In this document: one piece after another, positions 16,395-24,186 of the stretch | Layout: every line of letters begins with the position of its first letter | How positions within the stretch are numbered: position 1 is the first letter of the stretch | Source of the DNA: CAIKZZ01 sp035604595 | GTDB taxonomy: Bacteria > Pseudomonadota > Gammaproteobacteria > Steroidobacterales > Steroidobacteraceae | Assembly (NCBI GenBank): GCA_035604595.1 | Contig: DATNIE010000013.1 | Span: 1-64,000 of the forward strand | Direction: 5' to 3' | DNA: 64,000 nucleotides | Notes under the pieces: model-generated | The model's input: only the letters and a program-made list of their open reading frames with translations | Told to the model about the DNA's origin: nothing | Database searches by the model: none | Made by a program: the position numbers and the translations under genes

Positions 16395-17656
16395 CAGTGC
16401 GGCGCCGCCGCGGCGGTCGTGGTCTGGGGAGCCGCTGGGCTCGTCGTCGCACTCGGCTCGCGCTCGCCGAGCATCTCGGCAAACTGCTTCTCATCGATCA
16501 GCAGGCCCGTCTGGCCGTCCCAGGTCGCGCCCATGGGCAGCTCGTTGCGCACCTTGCGGGCGCTCGCCACCGCCGCCTCGAGCGAGTCCGCATCGCGTCT
16601 CATCACGGAGACCGGCACGCCGCGCGGCGATTCTGACAGCAGCCGGGCCCGTTCCCAGTCGATGTCCGCGTCGTGCGCCCGGATCTTCTTCCAGAGCGGC
16701 GTCTTGCCGGCCTTCTTGAGCAGCGACTTCGGACCGTGTTGCCAGTCGCGCTTGTCGTCCTCGAGCGCGCCGTACGCTTCCACGTAGAGCTCGTCATCCT
16801 GCCAGCCGAGCAGGTAGGGCTGGTTCACGACGCGCACGGGCGTGCCGATCGGCACGGTCTCGAACAGGATCGCGATGTCCTCCGGATACAGCCGGATGCA
16901 GCCGTGGCTCGAGCGCATGCCGACGCCGTACGGCTTGTTGGTGCCGTGGATCAGGTAGCTCGGCCAGCCGAGCCTGAACATGTAGGCGCCGAGCGGATTG
17001 TCGGGCCCGGCCGGCACCTTGGCAGGCAGCAGGTCCCCGTCCTCGGCGTGCTCCTTGCGGACCGATACCGGCGGCACCCAGACCGGATCCCTGACGCGGG
17101 CGACGATCTTCGTCGCGCCCTCCGGAGTCTGCCAGCCGACCTTGCCGATGCCGATCGGATGGGTAATCACGACCTGTGGCGTACCCTTGGCATGCGTCGG
17201 ATAGTAGTAGAGGCGCATCGCCGCGACGTTGATCACCACACCCTCGCGCGGCGCATCCGGCAGCACGAACCGCGTCGGCACGATCACCTCGCGGCCGGCG
17301 CCCGGCAGCCACGGATCCACACCCGGGTTGGCGCGGACCATTTCCTCGTAGCCGACGTTGAAGCGCCGCGCGACGTCCGGGAGCGTGTCCTCCTTGCCGA
17401 TCACGGTCGACTGGACGACCCCGACGATGTCCTCGCGCGCCGCGTCGATTTCGAAGCGGTGCGTGGCCTGCGCGCGCGCGAGTTCCGCCACGGGCGCGAC
17501 GACCGTGGGCGGCGCGGGCCCTGACGGTGGTGGTGGCGGTGGACGCAGCAGCGAGCAGCCCGCAAGCGCCGCGAGCGCCGCGAGCGCCGTGATGGCGGCG
17601 GTCGCGGCTCGCCGCGACAGCGCCCTAGAGCAGTGCCGGTCGGTCGGGGAGTTCAT
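16394..17656 (-). CDS. L,D-transpeptidase lipoprotein (YkuD domain)
   Basis: A 420-residue exported cell-wall enzyme. The N terminus is a lipoprotein signal ending in the lipobox LAGC (Cys34), followed by a Pro-rich linker. A LysM-like segment (DTLPDVARRFNVGYEEMVRANPGVDPWLP) lies at about residues 90-118. The YkuD domain has His237 in HGTNKPYG and the catalytic SHGC at 250-253 (Cys253). Such enzymes make 3-3 peptidoglycan crosslinks or attach Braun-type lipoproteins. I chose the ATG at 17656 for the signal peptide; it overlaps the TPM gene by 32 bp. It ends the lemA-TPM-TPM-LDT operon. Confidence 0.92.
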   Translation of the reverse strand: MNSPTDRHCSRALSRRAATAAITALAALAALAGCSLLRPPPPPPSGPAPPTVVAPVAELARAQATHRFEIDAAREDIVGVVQSTVIGKEDTLPDVARRFNVGYEEMVRANPGVDPWLPGAGREVIVPTRFVLPDAPREGVVINVAAMRLYYYPTHAKGTPQVVITHPIGIGKVGWQTPEGATKIVARVRDPVWVPPVSVRKEHAEDGDLLPAKVPAGPDNPLGAYMFRLGWPSYLIHGTNKPYGVGMRSSHGCIRLYPEDIAILFETVPIGTPVRVVNQPYLLGWQDDELYVEAYGALEDDKRDWQHGPKSLLKKAGKTPLWKKIRAHDADIDWERARLLSESPRGVPVSVMRRDADSLEAAVASARKVRNELPMGATWDGQTGLLIDEKQFAEMLGEREPSATTSPAAPQTTTAAAAPH

Positions 17657-18125
17657 TGCCGCTCCGGCCCGACGCGGGGTAATGCCGGGCCATGAGTGTC
17701 CCTGCCGCGGCAATGCCCGCGAGCGCCCCCTCTTGCCAGCGTCCCGCACGGAATTCCGTTTCCATCGCCTGGCACACGCCGCGCCACTCCTCCGCAGTCA
17801 CGAGCCCGTTGAAGCCGCGATCGCAGACGATCTCGACGTCACGGTCGGCACACAGCACGTAGAGCAGAACGCCGTTGTTGAGTTCCGTGTCCCAGACGTG
17901 GAACCCCGCGAACACCTCGATCGCGCGCTGGCGGGGCGTCCTGCCCGCCAGAATCGACCATGCGTCGAGATCGGTTTCGATGACGACTCTGAGTTCGCCT
18001 GCGTGGGTTGTCTCCGCCGCCGCGACCGCCGCCTCGATGCGATCGAGCACGGCGGGCGGGAACCGCCGTCGCGTCACGAGGCGGGTCTCGACGAGGTGGC
18101 GCAGCAGCCGTCCAAATCGGTTCAT
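17625..18125 (-). CDS. TPM-domain protein, short form
   Basis: A 166-residue protein with a TPM (DUF477) domain: ETTHAGELRVVIETDL near residue 40, RAIEVFAGFHVWDTELNNGVLLYV and CDRGFNGLV. No signal peptide or Gly-rich tail is seen, unlike its upstream neighbour, so it is probably soluble or peripherally bound in the cytoplasm. It follows the longer TPM gene after 3 bp. Paired long and short TPM genes downstream of lemA are a known arrangement; the function is not established. Confidence 0.85.
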   Translation of the reverse strand: MNRFGRLLRHLVETRLVTRRRFPPAVLDRIEAAVAAAETTHAGELRVVIETDLDAWSILAGRTPRQRAIEVFAGFHVWDTELNNGVLLYVLCADRDVEIVCDRGFNGLVTAEEWRGVCQAMETEFRAGRWQEGALAGIAAAGTLMARHYPASGRSGNELPDRPALL

Positions 18126-18128
18126 CCG

Positions 18129-19040
18129 CTACCAGCCTCCCGACGCGCCGCCGCCGCTGAAGCCGCCGCCGCCGCCGCTGAAGCCGCCCCCGAATCCGCC
18201 ACCGCCGAAGCCGCCACCGCCGAAACCGCCACCGCCGAAACCGCCAAGGCCGCCACCAAAGCCGCCGCGCCCCGGAGTCCCCCACCGACCTCCACCGAGC
18301 CCTCCGAGCAGCGTGAAGACGGCCGCGGCAATTCCGGCCAGCACCGCGATGCCCATGACACCGATCAGCAGGAAGGCCAGCAGGCCCGCGACGCCGCCGG
18401 TCGCGGCCGCGCCCAGCGGCCGGCCGAGCACGCGTCGCAGGATGGGACCCGCGATCAGGCCCAGGACCAGCAGGATCGGGACCAGGTGCTCGATCCCGCC
18501 GGGCGATCGCTGCCACTCGCGCGCCTTCGGGGCCGGCAACGGCTCCCCGTCGACGAGCCCGATCAGCCGGTCGACCGCGGCGCTCACCCCGCCGTAGAAG
18601 TCGCCGGCGCGAAGGTGCGGACGCAGGTACTCCTCGAGGATCCGGTTGGCCGCGAGGTCGGTGACCGCCCCTTCGAGTCCGCGGCCGACTTCGATGCGCA
18701 TGCGCCGGTCGCCGACGGCGACGATCAGGATCGCCCCGTCGTCGACGCCCGTGCGCCCGAGCTTCCAGGCGTCGGCAACGCGGATGCCGAACGCAGCGAT
18801 GTCCTCGGGAGCGGTCGTCGGCAGGATCAGTACCGCGATCTGGCTGCCCTTGCGGGCCTCGAAGTCCGCGAGCCTCTTGTCGAGCGCTGCCTGCTGCGCG
18901 GCTGAGAGAGTCCCGGTCAGATCCGTGACGCGCGCGACCGGCGGCACTGCGACGTCGGCGAGGACCTGCGGGACGGCCGCGAGCAGCGCGAGCACCAGGC
19001 TCGCGCCGACCGCGATGAACCGCAGGCGCCTCGGCCACAT
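18129..19040 (-). CDS. TPM-domain membrane protein with Gly-rich tail (YgcG-like)
   Basis: About 303 residues: an N-terminal signal segment, a TPM domain with VARVTDLTGTLSAAQQAALD, EVGRGLEGAVTDLAANRI and FYGGVSAA, then two hydrophobic segments near residues 190-245, and a tail made of GGFGGG repeats that ends in SGGW. The repeats produce a GC-rich tandem repeat at about 18130-18260. I favour the ATG at 19040; a TTG at 19049 directly abuts the lemA stop. It is probably anchored in the inner membrane with the TPM domain in the periplasm and works with LemA. Confidence 0.88.
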   Translation of the reverse strand: MWPRRLRFIAVGASLVLALLAAVPQVLADVAVPPVARVTDLTGTLSAAQQAALDKRLADFEARKGSQIAVLILPTTAPEDIAAFGIRVADAWKLGRTGVDDGAILIVAVGDRRMRIEVGRGLEGAVTDLAANRILEEYLRPHLRAGDFYGGVSAAVDRLIGLVDGEPLPAPKAREWQRSPGGIEHLVPILLVLGLIAGPILRRVLGRPLGAAATGGVAGLLAFLLIGVMGIAVLAGIAAAVFTLLGGLGGGRWGTPGRGGFGGGLGGFGGGGFGGGGFGGGGFGGGFSGGGGGFSGGGASGGW

Positions 19041-19049
19041 CGGCGGCAA

Positions 19050-19679
19050 TCAGCCGGTTGGTTTCGGTGCGGGCGGCTGCGCGGGTGCGCCGCCGAATTC
19101 GACCGTCGGTGGCTTCGAGATCTGGGCCTCGTTCTCGACCGTGAAGTTCGGCTTGACCTTGTAGCCGAACATCATCGCCGTCAGGTTCACCGGAAACTGG
19201 CGAACCGTGACGTTGTAGTTCTGCACCGCCTGGATGTAGCGGTTGCGGGCGACCGTGATGCGATTTTCGGTGCCCTCGAGCTGCGCCTGCAGGTCGCGGA
19301 AATTCTGGTCGGACTTGAGCTGCGGGTAGTTCTCCGTCACGACGAGCAGGCGCGACAGCGCGCTCGACAGCTCGCCCTGCGCCTGCTGGAACTGCCTCAG
19401 CGATTCGGGGTTGCCAGCGTCAACTTTGATCTGCGTCGCCTTGGCGCGCGCTTCGGTGACCCCGATCAGCACCGTCTGCTCCTGGGCCGCATAGCCCTTC
19501 ACCGTGTTGACCAGATTCGGGATCAGATCGGCGCGACGCTGGTACTGGTTCAGCACTTCGGACCATCCGGACTTGGTCTGCTCGTCGAGCGTCTGGATGG
19601 AGTTGTAGCCACAACCGGACAGCAGGGCGCTCACCACCAGCGCCGGCAGCAGCCAGACGGCATGCAGGGTCGATCGCAT
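19050..19679 (-). CDS. lemA: LemA family lipoprotein
   Basis: A 209-residue protein with a lipobox (LLSGC near residue 23) and the LemA core: CGYNSIQTLDEQTKSGWSEVLNQYQRRADLIPNLVNTVKGYA, VTEARAKA and VTENYPQLKSDQNFRDLQAQLEGTENRI. LemA proteins are all-helical; their biochemical role is unknown. A clear GGAG lies before the ATG. It is the first gene of the operon with two TPM genes and the L,D-transpeptidase, suggesting envelope function. Confidence 0.93.
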   Translation of the reverse strand: MRSTLHAVWLLPALVVSALLSGCGYNSIQTLDEQTKSGWSEVLNQYQRRADLIPNLVNTVKGYAAQEQTVLIGVTEARAKATQIKVDAGNPESLRQFQQAQGELSSALSRLLVVTENYPQLKSDQNFRDLQAQLEGTENRITVARNRYIQAVQNYNVTVRQFPVNLTAMMFGYKVKPNFTVENEAQISKPPTVEFGGAPAQPPAPKPTG

Positions 19680-19724
19680 GGGTTCTCCTCGCGGCCCCGA
19701 CGGCCGCCGCGGGCACTTTATGGG

Positions 19725-20465
19725 TCAGATCCGGCCGATACGCAAGTGGATCGGCCGGCGCACCGGCCGGGTGGCTCCCTCGGGCCACAGCGGGGCGAGC
19801 CTGGCAGCGAGCGCGGGCAGCGGATCCTCGCCGCGCTCCGCCCGGTAGCGATCGACCGCCGACCACGTCGCGACGGAGCCTAAGAGTTCCCCGAGCGACC
19901 AGTCCATGGCGAGCTCGAAGGCGGGCGCCGGGAGCTCCTCGAACGGGAACGGCAAGGTCCGGTAGCCCTCCTCCACGTAGCGGCGTTCCGCCGGCCAGTA
20001 GGGTCCGACGACCTCGCGGTAGAAAAGGCCAATGACCGCATCGACCGCTGCGCCGAGCTGTGGCAACTCGTAGGTCCAGAGCGCAACGAGGCCGCCGGGC
20101 CTGAGCACCCGGCGCGCCTCGGCGTAGAAACGGCCGAACTCGAACCAGTGGGCCCCCTGCGCGACCGCGACGAGGTCCGCGCTCCCGCTTCGCACCGGCA
20201 GGCACTCGGCCGCATGGCGCAGGTACTGGACCCGCGCGTGCGGCGCAGCGTACGCGAGCTGGCGTGCGCTCGCATCGCTCGCGAGCACCCGCTCGAAATG
20301 GGCCGCAAGGTCGACCGCAGCCTGGCCGTTGCCGGTCGCGAGGTCGAGCGCCAGTGCACGCCCCGGAGCGAGGGCCGCGAGGTGGGCGATGAGCGCGGGA
20401 GGGTAGCGCGGACGATGCCGGCCGTAGGCCGCGGCCTGGCGGGAGAAGTGGTCCTTGAAGCTCAC
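19725..20465 (-). CDS. Class I SAM-dependent methyltransferase
   Basis: A 246-residue cytoplasmic enzyme. SAM-binding motif I is LDLATGNGQAA, followed by RVLASDASARQLAYA and the motif IV region ADLVAVAQGAHWFEFGRFYAEARRVLRPGG. This resembles the methyltransferase type 11 group, including YafE/trans-aconitate-like enzymes with DHFS at the N terminus. I chose the GTG at 20465 (SFKDHFSRQAAAYGRHRP) because it fits the family start; longer frames upstream are low-complexity. Substrate unknown. Confidence 0.88.
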   Translation of the reverse strand: MSFKDHFSRQAAAYGRHRPRYPPALIAHLAALAPGRALALDLATGNGQAAVDLAAHFERVLASDASARQLAYAAPHARVQYLRHAAECLPVRSGSADLVAVAQGAHWFEFGRFYAEARRVLRPGGLVALWTYELPQLGAAVDAVIGLFYREVVGPYWPAERRYVEEGYRTLPFPFEELPAPAFELAMDWSLGELLGSVATWSAVDRYRAERGEDPLPALAARLAPLWPEGATRPVRRPIHLRIGRI

Positions 20466-20603
20466 GCGGCGATGGTAGCGCGGCCGGGCGCACCCGCCGG
20501 TGTCGACGCGCGGGGGGCGCGCCGCGCCCATGCAGCGGCCGCGGCAGCAGCGGTCGGCCCTGCCGGGCGTCGCACCGGCTGGCCCATACCGGGCTCATCC
20601 GGC

Positions 20604-20634
20604 AAAAAAAACCCCCAGGCGGTTGACCTGGGGG
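20604..20634 (-). terminator. Intrinsic terminator of the 64-residue gene
   Basis: Stem CCCCCAGG (20612-20619) with CCTGGGGG (20627-20634) and a 7-nt loop. On the minus strand it is followed by eight T (plus-strand A-run 20604-20611). It terminates transcription from the small gene at 20681. Confidence 0.85.
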
Positions 20635-20640
20635 TTGAAC

Positions 20641-20673
20641 AGCGGACTTATTCGAAGGGAAGGGAAGTCCGCT
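20641..20673 (-). other. Stem-loop between a small gene and its terminator
   Basis: A perfect 9-bp inverted repeat, AGCGGACTT (20641-20649) and AAGTCCGCT (20665-20673), with a 15-nt loop. It lies in the 3' UTR just before the terminator stem, so the transcript would end in two hairpins. Confidence 0.5.
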
Positions 20674-20680
20674 AGGGGAT

Positions 20681-20875
20681 TCAGTGCAGCCTAGACCACT
20701 GCAGCACGCGGATTTGCTCGGCCTCGAGGTCGAGATCGCGTGCGAGCAGCACCGCGACCCGTTTCGGGTCGGTCGGCAGCGAGTCCTGGCCGCCGAGCTC
20801 CACGATTCCGGTGTACTCGCTCGGCCCCTTGCTGCCGAGGTCCGCGACGAACCGGGTGTAGAACTTAACGCTCAT
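20681..20875 (-). CDS. 64-residue conserved-looking hypothetical protein
   Basis: The ATG at 20875 starts a compact protein (MSVKFYTRFVADLG...) with a mix of Tyr, Phe, Leu and acidic residues rather than the Arg/Ala-rich composition of spurious frames. The C-terminal part (RVAVLLARDLDLEAEQIRVLQWSRLH) looks like a small folded alpha/beta domain. Its own downstream stem-loop and strong terminator support expression as a single-gene transcript. It diverges from greB. I do not recognise a family. Confidence 0.7.
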   Translation of the reverse strand: MSVKFYTRFVADLGSKGPSEYTGIVELGGQDSLPTDPKRVAVLLARDLDLEAEQIRVLQWSRLH

Positions 20876-20930
20876 GGGCGCCAAGCTTAGGCACGGGGGG
20901 GAGGCGAATCCGTGACTTATGTCCCAAACT

Positions 20931-20950
20931 CGCGGCGCCCGGGCGCCGCG
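20931..20950. repeat. Perfect 20-bp palindrome upstream of greB
   Basis: CGCGGCGCCC at 20931-20940 is followed directly by its reverse complement at 20941-20950, with no loop. It lies in the divergent intergenic region between the 64-residue gene and greB, where it could be an operator or a cruciform. Confidence 0.5.
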
Positions 20951-20993
20951 GGCCGTGATTGGGCCGGCAAATTCGGCCCGGAGTGAGCGAGAC

Positions 20994-21503
20994 ATGGGAC
21001 GCTGGCGGGCACCCGAGCGGCCTGGTTCGAAATACATAACGCCGGCCGGCGCAGCGCGCCTGCGGGCCGAGCTCGAGGCGCTGTGGCGCAGCGAGCGGCC
21101 GCAGGTGACGCAGGCGGTATCCGAGGCGGCCGCACAGGGCGATCGCTCGGAGAATGCCGAGTACACGTACGGCAAGAAGCGCCTTCGGGAGATCGACCGG
21201 CGCGTCAGGTTCCTGCGCAAACGCCTCGAGGGAATGGTCATCGTCGCTGCGCCGCCGTCCGATCTGGAGCGGGTGTTTTTCGGCGCCTGGGTCGAGCTCG
21301 AGGACGAAGCGGGCGAGCGCCGCGAGCACCGGATCGTCGGGCCCGACGAGTTCGACATGGATCCGCGCTACCTCAGCATGGATGGGCCGCTCGGCCGGAC
21401 GCTGCTCGGCAAACGGCTCGAGGCCGAAGTGTCCGTGCCGCTGCCCGCCGGCGAGCGCGTCTATACGATCGTCGGGATCCGCTACGACGCACCGCAGCGG
21501 TGA
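20994..21503 (+). CDS. greB: Transcription elongation factor GreB
   Basis: A 169-residue Gre factor that rescues backtracked RNA polymerase by stimulating transcript cleavage. The N-terminal coiled coil includes SKYITPAGAARLRAEL and the conserved GDRSENAEYTYGKKRLREIDRRVRFL, whose TYGKK form is typical of GreB. The C-terminal domain has the EHRIVGPDEFD and LLGKRLEAEVSV blocks. I chose ATG 20994 with GGAG upstream (10-nt spacing). Confidence 0.93.
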   Translation: MGRWRAPERPGSKYITPAGAARLRAELEALWRSERPQVTQAVSEAAAQGDRSENAEYTYGKKRLREIDRRVRFLRKRLEGMVIVAAPPSDLERVFFGAWVELEDEAGERREHRIVGPDEFDMDPRYLSMDGPLGRTLLGKRLEAEVSVPLPAGERVYTIVGIRYDAPQR

Positions 21504-21526
21504 GTACCGGGCGCCTGACCGGTGCG

Positions 21527-22966
21527 TCAGATCACACGGACGTTTTTGAACTGCCAGGGATCGGAGGTATCGATGTCCTCCGGGAACAGCCGCGCGCGAT
21601 CGTGCAGCGGGTTCCACTCCGTGTACTCCCCGATCACCGGCCCCAGGTACGGCCCGCAGATCTCGAGGTTGCGGCGGAAGTCCATCTCGTCGGGCTCGAC
21701 GAGGCCGAGGGCCGGATTCTCGATCGCCCAGATCATGCCCGACAGGCAGGCGGCCGTGACCTGCAGGCTCGTGGCGCTGTTGTGAGGTGCGAGCCTGCGC
21801 GCCTCGTCGACCGACAGCTGCGAGCCGTACCAGTACGCATTCTTCTTGTGGCCGGCGAGCAGCACGCCGAGCTCGTCGATGCCGCCCGGCAGGATCTCCT
21901 CCATCAGGATCCGCTTGTGCTCCTGCAGACGCCAGTTGTGGCCGGCGAACTCGTGCACCGACAGCACCGCCGAATCGCAGGGATGATAGGCGTAGTGCAC
22001 CGTCGGCCGGTACAGCACCTGGTCGCCGTCCTTGACCGTATAGAAATCGGCGGCCGAGATTGCCTCGCCGTGCGTGATCAGGAAGCCGTGGAAGTAGCCG
22101 CTCTTCGGCGTCCAGGTGCGCACCCGCGTGGCCGCGCCCGGTTGCATCAGGTAGATCGCGCAGCCGCAGCCGAAGTCGTGCTTGCGGCCGTCGCGCGGGA
22201 AATTGCGCTCGTGCGCGCCCCAGCCGAGCTCGGCGGGCTGGCAGCCTTCGCCGACGAAGCCGTCGACCGACCAGGTGTTGACGAACTCCCCTGGCCGCTT
22301 CGGCAGGCGCGGGACCTGCGTGTCGCGCTCGGCGATGTGCACCACTTTGACGCCGAGGAGCCTCGCGAGCGCGGCCCATTGCTCGCGGGTTTCGGGGTTG
22401 CCGGCATCGACCTTGAGGTCACCGGCAAGGTTCAGTAGCGCCTGCTTGATGAAATGCTGGACCAGCCCCGGGTTCGCGCCGTGCGTCAGCACGGCGGTCG
22501 GCTTCGGGCCCTTGTCGCGGTCCTTGAGCTTGCGCAGCGCCAGCGCCTCCTCGCGCAGCGCGTAGTTGGTTCGCCGCGACGGCGACAGCGACGGGTCGGT
22601 ATAGCCGCCCGGCCACGGCTCGATGCAGGTGTCGAGGTACAAGGCTCCGCGTTCCCAGCACAGCTTGATCAGCGCGATCGACGAGACGTCGACCGAGACG
22701 TTGAGCACGAAGTCGCCCCGCCCGACCAGCGGCTCGAGCACCTGGCGGAAGTTCTCGCGGGTGAGCGGCTGCTTGATGAAGCGGATGCCGTAGTCCCGCG
22801 CCTCGCCGTGACCGGCGTCGTCGGCGGTGACGATCGTGATGCGATCGGGCGTCAGGCCGCCGACGTGCCGCAGTATCAGCGGCAGGACTCCCTGGCCGAT
22901 GCTGCCGAAGCCGATCAGGATCAGCCGGCCGGGAAAGGTCACGTGTACCGTGTGTTGCGTGCTCAT
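21527..22966 (-). CDS. hss: Homospermidine synthase
   Basis: A 479-residue NAD-dependent enzyme of the saccharopine-dehydrogenase fold that joins two putrescine molecules (or putrescine and spermidine) to form homospermidine. The Rossmann motif is LILIGFGSIGQGVLPLI near the N terminus. It continues with ITIVTADDAGHGEARDYGI, FVLNVSVDVSSIALIKLC, CIEPWPGGYTD and LTHGANPGLVQHF, in the family order. I chose the ATG at 22966. SpeA lies about 1.2 kb away on the opposite strand, a plausible upstream source of putrescine through agmatine. Confidence 0.92.
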   Translation of the reverse strand: MSTQHTVHVTFPGRLILIGFGSIGQGVLPLILRHVGGLTPDRITIVTADDAGHGEARDYGIRFIKQPLTRENFRQVLEPLVGRGDFVLNVSVDVSSIALIKLCWERGALYLDTCIEPWPGGYTDPSLSPSRRTNYALREEALALRKLKDRDKGPKPTAVLTHGANPGLVQHFIKQALLNLAGDLKVDAGNPETREQWAALARLLGVKVVHIAERDTQVPRLPKRPGEFVNTWSVDGFVGEGCQPAELGWGAHERNFPRDGRKHDFGCGCAIYLMQPGAATRVRTWTPKSGYFHGFLITHGEAISAADFYTVKDGDQVLYRPTVHYAYHPCDSAVLSVHEFAGHNWRLQEHKRILMEEILPGGIDELGVLLAGHKKNAYWYGSQLSVDEARRLAPHNSATSLQVTAACLSGMIWAIENPALGLVEPDEMDFRRNLEICGPYLGPVIGEYTEWNPLHDRARLFPEDIDTSDPWQFKNVRVI

Positions 22967-23120
22967 GATCACCCGCGTGCAGGAGGCGCCGGACGGGAGC
23001 GCGACGAGGCTGAGGAGTCGGCGCGCCACTCGTCGTGAAAGCCGCGGCTACTGTACCTCAACGGACACGATGCGCGCGCCGCCGCGCACCCCCGTTCTGG
23101 CGCGGCACGGGATGCAACAG

Positions 23121-23187
23121 CGCGGATCCACGCGCGCCTGATGCGGTCCGCCGTCGCGGCGGTCGAACTCGCGCGCGTGGATCCGCG
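23121..23187. repeat. Nested perfect inverted repeat
   Basis: A 17-bp perfect inverted repeat has its left arm at 23121-23137 (CGCGGATCCACGCGCGC) and right arm at 23171-23187. Nested inside is CCGCCG (23148-23153) with CGGCGG (23157-23162) around a 3-nt loop. It lies in the divergent region between hss and the sulfurtransferase. No T-tract follows on either side. Confidence 0.6.
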
Positions 23188-23260
23188 TCGTGAGGCGCCG
23201 CGGATTGTGTCCGCTCGCCCGCGGCGCCGCGCTACACTCATCGAACCGAGAACCCGCGCC

Positions 23261-24121
23261 GTGATCAGCAGCCAGACGCTCATCGACACCGCCGCCGTCG
23301 CCGCCCGCATCGGCGATGCGTCATGCAGAATCGTCGACTGCCGCTTCGACCTCGCCGACGCCGATGCCGGTGCCGCCGCATTTGCGCGCGGCCACATACC
23401 GGGCGCCGTGTACGCGCACCTCGACCGCGATCTCTCGGGCCCGCGCACGCCATGGAGCGGACGGCATCCGCTGCCCGAACCCGACCAGCTCGCTGCGACC
23501 CTGGGCGCGCTCGGGATCGACGCCGGCACGCAGGTCGTCGCCTACGATGAGACCAGCGGCATGTACGCCGCGCGCCTGTGGTGGCTGCTCCGCTGGCTCG
23601 GCCATCAGCGCGTCGCCGTGCTGGACGGCGGCCTCGCCGCGTGGCGCGCCGCGCGCCTGCCGCTGTCGACGGAACCCGCCGTCGTCGCCCCGCGCGAGTA
23701 CCACGCCGTGCCCGATGATGATGCCCACGTCTCGGCCGACGCCCTGGCGGCGCTGCTGACGCGTGAGGCCTGCGTGCTGCTCGATGCGCGCGCAGCGGAG
23801 CGCTTCGAGGGCCGCGTCGAGCCGCTCGATCCCAAGCCAGGCCACATACCCGGGGCGCGCAATCACCCGTACAGCCGCAACCTCGGTCCCGACGGGCGTT
23901 TCCTCGACGCTGCGGCGCTGCGCGCGCTCCTCACGCCGCTGCTCGGCTCCGCGCCGCCGACGGCAGTGGTCAGCATGTGCGGCTCGGGCGTGAGCGCCTG
24001 CCACACGCTGCTGGCGCTCGAGATCGCGGGGCTCCATGGCGCCCGGCTGTATCCGGGCTCGTGGAGCGAGTGGTGCCGCGATCCGGGCCGGCCGATCGCG
24101 ACCGGCCACGAACGGCGCTGA
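23261..24121 (+). CDS. sseA: Thiosulfate/3-mercaptopyruvate sulfurtransferase
   Basis: A 286-residue tandem rhodanese. The inactive N-terminal domain has CRFDL, GHIPGAVYAHLDRDLSG and YDETSGMYAARLWWLLRWLGH with VAVLDGG. The C-terminal domain has LLDARAAERFEG, GHIPGARN and the active-site loop CGSGVSAC (Cys240). The CGSGV form is the one usual for 3-mercaptopyruvate sulfurtransferases. I chose GTG at 23261. A TACACT -10-like element lies at 23233-23238. The stop at 24121 is followed by the speA promoter. Confidence 0.9.
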   Translation: MISSQTLIDTAAVAARIGDASCRIVDCRFDLADADAGAAAFARGHIPGAVYAHLDRDLSGPRTPWSGRHPLPEPDQLAATLGALGIDAGTQVVAYDETSGMYAARLWWLLRWLGHQRVAVLDGGLAAWRAARLPLSTEPAVVAPREYHAVPDDDAHVSADALAALLTREACVLLDARAAERFEGRVEPLDPKPGHIPGARNHPYSRNLGPDGRFLDAAALRALLTPLLGSAPPTAVVSMCGSGVSACHTLLALEIAGLHGARLYPGSWSEWCRDPGRPIATGHERR

Positions 24122-24125
24122 CGCA

Positions 24126-24153
24126 TTTACATGCCGGCGCGTTTTGCTATCGT
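24126..24153 (+). promoter_or_regulatory. Predicted sigma-70 promoter of speA
   Basis: TTTACA (24126-24131), a 16-bp spacer and TATCGT (24148-24153) with an extended TGC directly before the -10. It lies in the 65-bp gap after the sulfurtransferase stop. The predicted start near 24160 would give a leader of under 30 nt containing the GAGG at 24175-24178. Confidence 0.5.
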
Positions 24154-24186
24154 GCGCGCGTTCCCAAGTCCGCTGAGGCAGCCCCG

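Noticed and set aside
18130..18260. Tandem GC-rich repeats resembling a CRISPR or minisatellite
   Set aside because: They encode the GGFGGG tail of the TPM protein in frame. The same holds for 26930-27040 in the RRM gene and 4460-4500 in the DUF4344 gene.
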